Part shown: in pieces, positions 4,979-10,171 of the stretch
Position numbering within the stretch: the stretch's first letter is position 1
Layout of the letters: each line of letters opens with the position of its first letter
Notes under the pieces: generated by a model
The model's database searches: none
Told to the model about the DNA's origin: nothing
What the model saw: the letters and a program-made list of their open reading frames with translations, nothing else
Program-made: the position numbers and the translations under genes
Origin: an uncultured Blautia sp.
Lineage (GTDB): Bacteria; Bacillota; Clostridia; Lachnospirales; Lachnospiraceae
Direction of reading: 5' to 3'
Assembly (NCBI GenBank): GCA_937900135.1
Contig: CALCDJ010000071.1
Coordinates: forward strand, 1 to 10,171
DNA: 10,171 nucleotides

Positions 4979-7816
4979 ATGGCAGGGAACAGAATTAAGG
5001 GGATCACTGTCGAGATTGGCGGCGATACCACAAAATTGCAGACTGCCCTGAAAGGGGTCAATACGGAGATCAGGAATACGCAGAGCCAGCTGAAGGATGT
5101 GGAGAAGCTTCTGAAGCTGGATCCGGGGAATACGGAGCTGATCGCGCAGAAGCACAGACTGCTGGCACAGGCGGTCTCTGAGACCAGGGAGAAGCTGGAG
5201 ACTTTGAAGACTGCGCAGCAGCAGGCGGATGAGGCACTGCGGAACGGAACGATTTCCCAGGATCAGTATGATGCCCTGCAGAGGGAGATCGTTGAGACGG
5301 AACAGAGACTGCGGAGTCTGGAAGAGCATGCGAACCAGTCTGCGACTGCCCTGCAGAAAATCGGGGCAACAGGTGAAAAGCTGCAGACAGTTGGAAACAA
5401 GATTTCTTCTGTAGGACAGAAGCTGCTTCCAGTGACGGGAGTGGTGACAGGGCTTGGAACGGCGGCAGTGAAAACTGCCGCTGATTTTGACTCTGCGATG
5501 AGTAAGGTGGCGGCTGTGTCCGGGGCAACGGGATCGGATTTTGATAAGCTCAGGGACAAGGCCAGGGAGATGGGTGCCAAGACAAAGTTCTCTGCGACTG
5601 AGGCGGCGGATGCCATGAACTATATGGCAATGGCCGGATGGAAGACAGAGGATATGCTGTCCGGTATTGAGGGTGTTATGTACCTGGCTGCTGCATCTGG
5701 GGAAGACCTTGCAACGACCTCTGATATTGTGACGGATGCGCTGACAGCTTTTGGGCTTACTGCAGCGGATTCAGGACATTTTGCAGATGTGCTGGCGGCT
5801 GCTTCCAGTAATGCAAATACTAATGTGTCCATGATGGGCGAGACATTCAAGTATTGTGCGCCGGTTGCCGGGGCGCTGGGATTCTCGGTTGAGGATACAG
5901 CGGAAGCCATCGGTCTGATGGGAAATGCCGGTATCAAGGCTTCCCAGGCCGGTACTTCCATGCGTTCCATTATGACCAACCTGACTGGGGATGTGAAGCT
6001 GTCGGGTGCGGCAATCGGGGACGTGACCATTGCTACCACAAATGCGGATGGTTCCATGAGGAGCCTGTCTGCGATCCTGGCTGACTGCAGGATGGCTTTT
6101 GGCGGAATGGCTGAGGCAGAGAAGGCGAATAACGCGGAGACTCTGGTTGGAAAGAATGCAATGTCCGGGTTCCTAGCACTGATGAATGCGGCTCCGGAGG
6201 ATATTGCAAAGGTATCTGGGGCAGTGAATAACTGCAAGGACGCGGCAAAGAACATGGCGGATACCATGCAGGATAATCTGGAAGGACAGCTGACTATTCT
6301 GAAGTCACAGCTTCAGGAACTGGCTATTTCTTTCGGGGATCTGCTGATGCCTGCGGTGCGGAGTATTGTTTCCGGACTGCAGGGGATGGTGGATGTGCTG
6401 AATGCCATGCCGGACGGGGTGAAACGTGTGATCATGATCGTTGCACTTCTGGCTGCGGCATTGGGGCCTGTGCTGATCATTATAGGCAAGACCCTTTCGG
6501 CCATTGGAACGATTATGACATGGGCACCGAAGCTTGCCGGTGCGATCAGTACGGTGAAGGGTGCTTTTGCAGCACTGAGTGCCACGATGATGGCGAACCC
6601 TATTGCAATTGTGATAGCTGCCATTGCAGCTTTAGTGGCGGCGTTTATTTATCTCTGGAATACGAATGAGGAGTTCCGGCAGTTCTGGATCAGGCTGTGG
6701 AATGAGATTAAGGAAGTCGCTGTCCAGGTATGGACGGCGGTTTCCCAGTTTCTGGTTTCTGCATGGAACGGGATCCGGAATACGGCGGTGGCTGTATGGA
6801 ATGGCATCAGGGATTTCTTTTCCGGTCTGTGGGCTGGGATTAAGACACTGTTCACAACGGTTGTCACTGCAATTTCTACTTTCCTTGTGGGAGCGTGGAA
6901 TGGGATCCGTGCTACGGTTATGACAGTGTGGAATGCGATTTCAGCATTTTTGGGTTCTGTCTGGAATGGGATTAAGTCTGTTATTACGAATGTGGTGAAC
7001 GGGATCCGGACATTTTTGCAGACATCGTGGAATGGAATCAGAATAATTATCACTACGGTGATGAATGCAATCCGGACGGTGATTTCTACGGTATGGAATG
7101 GAATCCGGACAATTATTTCTACGGTACTGAATGGAATTAGGGGTACTGTCAATTCCGTGTGGAATGGGATCCGGAATACTATTTCCTCTATAGTGAATGG
7201 AATCCGGAATACGGTATCCGGTGCGTTTCATGCCATGTGGTCCGGTATCCGGAGCACGATTTCCGGAATTTATAATACGATCCGGGATGGACTGGGAAAT
7301 GCGGTGAATTATATTACGGGTCTTGCATCTGCCGGATGGCGGTGGGGTGCGGATATCATCAATGGCATTGTGAATGGTATCCGGAGCTGTATTGGTGCAG
7401 TTGCCAATGCGGTGACAGATGTGGCAAATACTATTCGTTCCCATCTGCATTTCTCTGTGCCGGATGAAGGTCCTCTGACGGATTTTGAGAGCTGGATGCC
7501 TGACTTTATGAATGGTCTGGCTGAGGGCATTGAGAAGAGCAGGGGAATGGTGAAGGCGGCTGTGAACAGTGTGGCTGCGGATATGGTGGTTTTGCCGCAG
7601 ATGGCTGTGGCAGATGGCAGTGTGATGACCGGTACGGGATCGTCCGGCAGTGCGGATCTGACGGCGGGCATTGTGTCGGCGCTGAAGGATGTGCTGAGTG
7701 ATCAGAAGGGACAGCAGGGGGATCTGGTGATTCCTGTTTATCTGGGAAACCAGCTGCTAGATGAGGTGATCGTGACGGCGCAGCAGAGAATGAGTCTAAG
7801 GAACGGAGGTAGATAG
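4979..7816 (+). CDS. Tail tape measure protein
   Basis: This 945-residue protein sets tail length and helps DNA entry. I chose ATG 4979 because GGGGTGA ends six bases before it; the GTG at 4970 overlaps that site. Residues 1-125 start with the family-typical GNRIKGITVEIGGDTTKLQ and continue as a charged coiled coil. About 165-385 form the conserved tape measure core (TIGR01760/PhageMin_Tail), with FSATEAADAMNYMAMAGW and the alanine-rich segments that follow. Two hydrophobic segments at about 481-503 and 541-560 could span the host membrane. Residues 573-774 are 18 tandem 11-residue repeats of the type VWNGIRNTISS. The C-terminal part has GWRWGADIINGIVNGI and a segment with HLHFSVPDEGPLTDFESWMPDF, common at the end of Firmicute tape measures. 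No lytic enzyme domain is seen. At about 0.15 nm per residue the tail would be near 140 nm. Confidence 0.95.
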   Translation: MAGNRIKGITVEIGGDTTKLQTALKGVNTEIRNTQSQLKDVEKLLKLDPGNTELIAQKHRLLAQAVSETREKLETLKTAQQQADEALRNGTISQDQYDALQREIVETEQRLRSLEEHANQSATALQKIGATGEKLQTVGNKISSVGQKLLPVTGVVTGLGTAAVKTAADFDSAMSKVAAVSGATGSDFDKLRDKAREMGAKTKFSATEAADAMNYMAMAGWKTEDMLSGIEGVMYLAAASGEDLATTSDIVTDALTAFGLTAADSGHFADVLAAASSNANTNVSMMGETFKYCAPVAGALGFSVEDTAEAIGLMGNAGIKASQAGTSMRSIMTNLTGDVKLSGAAIGDVTIATTNADGSMRSLSAILADCRMAFGGMAEAEKANNAETLVGKNAMSGFLALMNAAPEDIAKVSGAVNNCKDAAKNMADTMQDNLEGQLTILKSQLQELAISFGDLLMPAVRSIVSGLQGMVDVLNAMPDGVKRVIMIVALLAAALGPVLIIIGKTLSAIGTIMTWAPKLAGAISTVKGAFAALSATMMANPIAIVIAAIAALVAAFIYLWNTNEEFRQFWIRLWNEIKEVAVQVWTAVSQFLVSAWNGIRNTAVAVWNGIRDFFSGLWAGIKTLFTTVVTAISTFLVGAWNGIRATVMTVWNAISAFLGSVWNGIKSVITNVVNGIRTFLQTSWNGIRIIITTVMNAIRTVISTVWNGIRTIISTVLNGIRGTVNSVWNGIRNTISSIVNGIRNTVSGAFHAMWSGIRSTISGIYNTIRDGLGNAVNYITGLASAGWRWGADIINGIVNGIRSCIGAVANAVTDVANTIRSHLHFSVPDEGPLTDFESWMPDFMNGLAEGIEKSRGMVKAAVNSVAADMVVLPQMAVADGSVMTGTGSSGSADLTAGIVSALKDVLSDQKGQQGDLVIPVYLGNQLLDEVIVTAQQRMSLRNGGR
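6695..7300 (+). repeat. Eighteen 11-residue (33-base) coding repeats in the tape measure gene
   Basis: The consensus unit is [VAL]-W-N-G-I-R-x-x-[IV]-x-[STG]. Eighteen units run without gaps except for four extra residues (AFHA) before unit 17. In the last eight or so units, those with W at position 2 alternate with units having V, M, L or another residue there, giving a 22-residue superperiod. The DNA repeats as near copies of TGGAATGGGATCCG every 33 bases. An 11-residue period fits a hendecad helix. Confidence 0.9.
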
Positions 7817-7817
7817 G

Positions 7818-8180
7818 ATGGCTTTTTTTCAGTATCTTGTGTTTGACGGGGAGAACCTGCCGCTTCCGGATTCTTATGAGGTGGAGCTGGAAGATGTGGA
7901 GGCGGATTCCGGCGGTGAGACAGAGGCGGGAACGACACAGAGGGATGTGGTGCGGCATGGGGTTGCACGGATCCCCGTGTCGTTTTCTGTGACTGCGAAG
8001 TGGCTTAAGAAGCTGGCGGTGTATGCGAAGAAGGATAAGATCAGTGTGCAGTATTTTGATGCGGAGACAGCGGAACTGAAACTGGCGGAGATGTATGTGA
8101 CGGGGTATAAGGCGAAGCTGAAAAAGGATACCAGTTATAAGGGACTGTGGACGGTGAGTTTTACGTTGAAGGAGATGTAG
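7818..8180 (+). CDS. Small tail-tip protein after the tape measure (DUF6711-like)
   Basis: This 120-residue protein is mostly beta strand and follows the tape measure gene by one base after its stop, with GGAGGT at 7805-7810. Its position, between tape measure and hub, is that of a distal tail or baseplate component. Visible features are an N-terminal strand with a VFDGENLPLPDSYEVELEDVE segment, a central strand (VARIPVSFSVTAKWLKKL), a KDKISVQYFDAET hairpin and a C-terminal YKGLWTVSFTLKEM strand that ends like other proteins of this small family. It is much shorter than classical Dit proteins (about 250 residues) and would correspond at most to the ring-forming N-terminal part. I recall similar proteins under DUF6711 but cannot confirm the family here. 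In this phage the hub gene that should follow is displaced by accessory cassette 2. Confidence 0.72.
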   Translation: MAFFQYLVFDGENLPLPDSYEVELEDVEADSGGETEAGTTQRDVVRHGVARIPVSFSVTAKWLKKLAVYAKKDKISVQYFDAETAELKLAEMYVTGYKAKLKKDTSYKGLWTVSFTLKEM

Positions 8181-8189
8181 GAATGTGTG

Positions 8190-8218
8190 ATGACGGAAAG
8201 CATTGGAAGGAGTATAAT
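8190..8218 (+). promoter_or_regulatory. Sigma-A-type promoter of accessory cassette 2
   Basis: ATGACG at 8190-8195, a 17-base spacer and a perfect TATAAT at 8213-8218. With the -10 boxes aligned, TGATGAC around the -35 is identical in both cassettes, and 16 of 21 bases from TATAAT onward match the cassette 1 promoter, while the spacers differ. It begins ten bases after the stop of the tail-tip gene. Confidence 0.78.
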
Positions 8219-8250
8219 AAGTTCATAAATTAAGTTGCGGAGGTGCAAAA

Positions 8251-8889
8251 ATGAATGAATTACAAACTTCCAGATTGCCATCGAATTTTTATGTTTATGA
8301 GAAGAACGATTACCATTCTCTGGACTGTCAGCAAGAAAGTGAAGAACTATTAGAAGTTATAAAGACAGCAAGAAAAGAAAGCGATGTGCAGGACTATATT
8401 AAAAGAAATAAAAAATGGTTTGTTCCATTATCCATATTGAAAGCATATGACTTTGGGCATCATTTTTCTTGTGTTGTACCAGAATATCAATTAGGTGCAG
8501 AATACAGATTGGATTACCTGCTAATAGGTAAAAATTCATTAGGGTATCAATTTGTGTTTGTGGAATTTGAGGATGTGAATGTAGATTTTAAATTAAAAAC
8601 AACAAATTCGGAAACTGATAAAGTGAGAAAAGGAATTAATCAAATTCGTGATTGGAAGCGTTGGATTGAACAAAATAATGGATATTTTTTTAACTCAGAA
8701 GGCATAAAAGAATTTACAAATAATATGCCTCTATGGGCATTTCACTATTGTTTGATTGTTGGTAGAAGAGACAGAATGGATGATATGAGCAATCAGATGA
8801 GGGGAGAAACAGAAAAAGATACAGCAGTAAAAATAATGAGTTATGATCGCCTTGTAGATTATGTGGAATTGTTACACAATGGGATATAG
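8251..8889 (+). CDS. Shedu-like (DUF4263) PD-(D/E)XK nuclease, predicted anti-phage defence (moron)
   Basis: This 212-residue protein resembles the C-terminal nuclease domain of the single-gene Shedu defence system (SduA, DUF4263). In order: a family-type helix DVQDYIKRNKKWF (45-57), the catalytic aspartate strand YRLDYLLIG (D88), the second catalytic strand FVFVEFEDVN (E105, E107), the helix GINQIRDWKRWIE (Q131), then YCLIVGRRDR (166-175) and MSYDRLVDYVELL near the end. The first 40 residues are too short for the large sensor domains of many Shedu proteins, so this is a minimal form. The E-x-E in place of the usual E-x-K is notable. GGAGGTG precedes the ATG by five bases. The gene is clearly AT-rich and lysine/asparagine-rich against its neighbours, a sign of separate origin. 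It sits alone between two tail-tip genes and has its own promoter. Expected role: nicking or cutting invading phage DNA in the lysogen; target and trigger are unknown. Confidence 0.8.
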   Translation: MNELQTSRLPSNFYVYEKNDYHSLDCQQESEELLEVIKTARKESDVQDYIKRNKKWFVPLSILKAYDFGHHFSCVVPEYQLGAEYRLDYLLIGKNSLGYQFVFVEFEDVNVDFKLKTTNSETDKVRKGINQIRDWKRWIEQNNGYFFNSEGIKEFTNNMPLWAFHYCLIVGRRDRMDDMSNQMRGETEKDTAVKIMSYDRLVDYVELLHNGI

Positions 8890-9011
8890 GCAAAATATTA
8901 TTTGGAGTGCATAAATGAAAGGAGGAGCCTGTTATAAAACGACATAAGAATTGCATGAATGGTATCTGAAACATTGGACCTATAACAGATAGGATGATTA
9001 TATTTACGAAG
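8890..9011. other. Non-coding stretch after the Shedu-like gene
   Basis: No credible gene. It contains a near-perfect ribosome site, AAAGGAGG at 8918-8925, with no start codon at a usable distance, and an inverted repeat CTGTTATA (8929-8936) / TATAACAG (8981-8988) 44 bases apart. It could be the scar of an older insertion or the 3' untranslated end of the cassette 2 transcript. Confidence 0.4.
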
Positions 9012-9043
9012 GCATCGGCCACCTGGTTGGCTGGTGCTTTTTT
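9012..9043 (+). terminator. Intrinsic terminator of accessory cassette 2
   Basis: A 10-base stem (9012-9021 with 9028-9037, two G-T pairs), a six-base loop CCTGGT and six T residues at 9038-9043. It lies before the ribosome site of the hub gene. The 3' arm with its T run is almost the same as in the terminator at 4913-4944. Confidence 0.8.
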
Positions 9044-9066
9044 CGTGGGGAAATGGAGGTGGCGGG

Positions 9067-10171
9067 ATGTATCCGGTGTCGGATGCTTTTCTGAGGGCAG
9101 TTAGGAGTAATACAAGGAAATATTTCTGGACGGGTACGATCGTTACCGAAGGCGGAATGACGTATGAGTTCGGGGCGAAGGAAATTGTGAAGGGTTCCGG
9201 ATATATTTCCAGGCAGTGCTGTGGAAGCACGGAGATTGAGCTGGGAACGGTGTATGCGGCGGAGATGGGGATCACGCTTCTGAGTGATATTGACAGGTAT
9301 ACGCTGGAGGATGCGCTGGTGACGTTGGTGTTTCATTTGGTGCTGGCGGATGGTTCGGTGGAAAATGTGCCGATGGGAGTTTTTGAGGTCAGTGAGGCGA
9401 ACCGTCTGGCGAAGTGCCTGGAACTGAAGGCGTATGATTTTATGCTGCGGTTTGATAAGAGTTTCAACGGATTTGAGACTGTGGGGACTGCTTATGATTT
9501 TATTGCTTTGTGCTGTAAGCGGTGTAAAGTGGAGTTTGCGAATAAGAGGGCGGAGATTGATGCCATGCCGAATGGCGGGGTGACGCTTTCTGTTTATACT
9601 GAAAATGATATTGAGACCTGCCGGGACGTGCTGTTTTATGTGGCACAGGTTCTGGGAGGTTTCTTTATTATCAACAGGGAGGGAAAACTGGAACTGAGAA
9701 AGTACGGGAAGGATCCTGTGATGAAGGTGGAGCAGAGACACCGTTTTTCTTCCAGTTTTTCGGATTTTATCACCAGGTACACGGCGGTGAGTTCCACGAA
9801 TAAGCAGACGCAGATTGCGGAGTATTATGCGCTGGATCCGGATAACGGGCTGACCATGAATCTGGGTGTGAACCCGCTTCTGCAGTTTGGACTGGCAGAG
9901 ACCAGGGAGATGCTGTGCAGGAATATCCTGGCAGATCTGTCCGTGATCCGGTATGTGCCGTTTGATTCGGATACCATCGGGAACCCTGCCCTGGATCCGG
10001 GGGATGTGCTGACGTTTGCAGGAGGACAGGCGGATGAGGGACAGATCACCTGTATCACTTCCATCAGGCAGAAGATCGGGGGAAAGCAGAGCCTGAAATG
10101 TGTGGGGAAGAACCCAAGGCTGGCTCAGGCAAAGTCAAGGAATGACAAGAATATTTCGGGGCTGCTGAACC
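9067..10171 (+). CDS. Tail hub / baseplate protein (gp27/Tal-like), cut by the window end
   Basis: The frame is open from ATG 9067 to the last base (368 codons visible). GGAGGT at 9055-9060 lies six bases before the start. It resembles the hub proteins of Firmicute siphophages that follow the distal tail protein and anchor the tail fibre or tip lysin. The N-terminal part has YFWTGTIVTEGGMTYEFGAKEIVKG-type strands and a helix-strand region with MGVFEVSEANRL. The middle holds ETVGTAYDFIALCCKRCKVEF, in the place where hub proteins have a T4 gp27-like lobe. Later come the segment FIINREGKLELRKYG and, near the end, NPALDPGDVLTFAGG followed by ITCITSIRQKIGGKQSLKCVGKN, typical closing strands of the hub domain (DUF5048-like, from memory). 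Any tail-lysin or fibre domain would lie beyond the window. Normally this gene would follow the small tail-tip gene directly; here the Shedu-like cassette separates them. Confidence 0.85.
   Translation, partial: MYPVSDAFLRAVRSNTRKYFWTGTIVTEGGMTYEFGAKEIVKGSGYISRQCCGSTEIELGTVYAAEMGITLLSDIDRYTLEDALVTLVFHLVLADGSVENVPMGVFEVSEANRLAKCLELKAYDFMLRFDKSFNGFETVGTAYDFIALCCKRCKVEFANKRAEIDAMPNGGVTLSVYTENDIETCRDVLFYVAQVLGGFFIINREGKLELRKYGKDPVMKVEQRHRFSSSFSDFITRYTAVSSTNKQTQIAEYYALDPDNGLTMNLGVNPLLQFGLAETREMLCRNILADLSVIRYVPFDSDTIGNPALDPGDVLTFAGGQADEGQITCITSIRQKIGGKQSLKCVGKNPRLAQAKSRNDKNISGLLN

Noticed and set aside
4970..4981. GTG at 4970 as start of the tape measure gene
   Set aside because: It overlaps the GGGGTGA ribosome site that is correctly spaced for ATG 4979, and the family usually starts with the MAGN-like segment found there.
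6649..7152. Repetitive open frame on the - strand
   Set aside because: Its repeats are only the reverse complement of the 33-base coding repeats of the tape measure gene.
6750..7270. Regular repeats considered as a CRISPR array
   Set aside because: The repeats are continuous in-frame protein repeats of 33 bases without unique spacers.
8219..8235. Second perfect operator palindrome downstream of the cassette 2 promoter
   Set aside because: Only the TTCATAAA core resembles the cassette 1 site; the flanks are not symmetrical, so I mention it only as a degenerate match.
8914..8946. Tiny open frame of 10 codons with a fair upstream GGAG
   Set aside because: Too short and without any supporting feature; the sequence lies in a gap that already shows signs of decay.
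9004..9741. Open frame of 245 codons on the - strand
   Set aside because: Antisense to the hub gene and rich in H, R and Q as expected for a shadow frame; the + strand frame has a good ribosome site and a recognisable product.

Overview
This window is a slice of the late structural region of a tailed phage, most likely an integrated prophage of a Gram-positive gut Firmicute (Lachnospiraceae-like; this is inferred from protein families, strong GGAGG-type ribosome sites and moderate GC, not proven). Every gene I can support reads on the + strand. There are no integrase, lysis or host genes here to fix the taxon or the ends of the element.

Layout: (1) 2-1569, head genes: the C-terminal end of a head protein cut by the window start, then an HK97-type major capsid protein. 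(2) 1586-1622, a hairpin after the capsid gene. (3) 1635-3034, four small neck genes in the usual siphovirus order: gp6-like connector, head closure/adaptor, HK97 gp10-like protein, tail terminator/completion protein. (4) 3062-4258, the phi13-type major tail protein and the tail assembly chaperone pair, joined by a likely -1 frameshift at A AAA AAC. (5) 4273-4944, accessory cassette 1: sigma-A-type promoter, a 16-base perfect palindrome at the expected start point, a flavodoxin-fold protein with an iron-sulfur-type cysteine motif, and an intrinsic terminator. (6) 4979-8180, the tape measure protein with 18 eleven-residue repeats and a small tail-tip protein. (7) 8190-9043, accessory cassette 2: a promoter of the same design, a Shedu-like (DUF4263) nuclease in visibly AT-rich DNA, and an intrinsic terminator. 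(8) 9067-end, a tail hub/baseplate protein cut by the window end.

The structural genes together encode an HK97-fold head, a neck and a long flexible non-contractile tail; no sheath gene is seen. The two accessory genes look like morons: single genes with their own promoter and terminator placed between late genes, probably expressed from the otherwise silent prophage. The most interesting feature is that both cassettes share a promoter design (ATGACR, 17-base spacer, TATAAT, then a related start region with TTCATRAA) and nearly the same terminator 3' arm. This suggests a common cargo format and possibly joint regulation. One cassette carries a predicted anti-phage nuclease, the other a redox flavoprotein.
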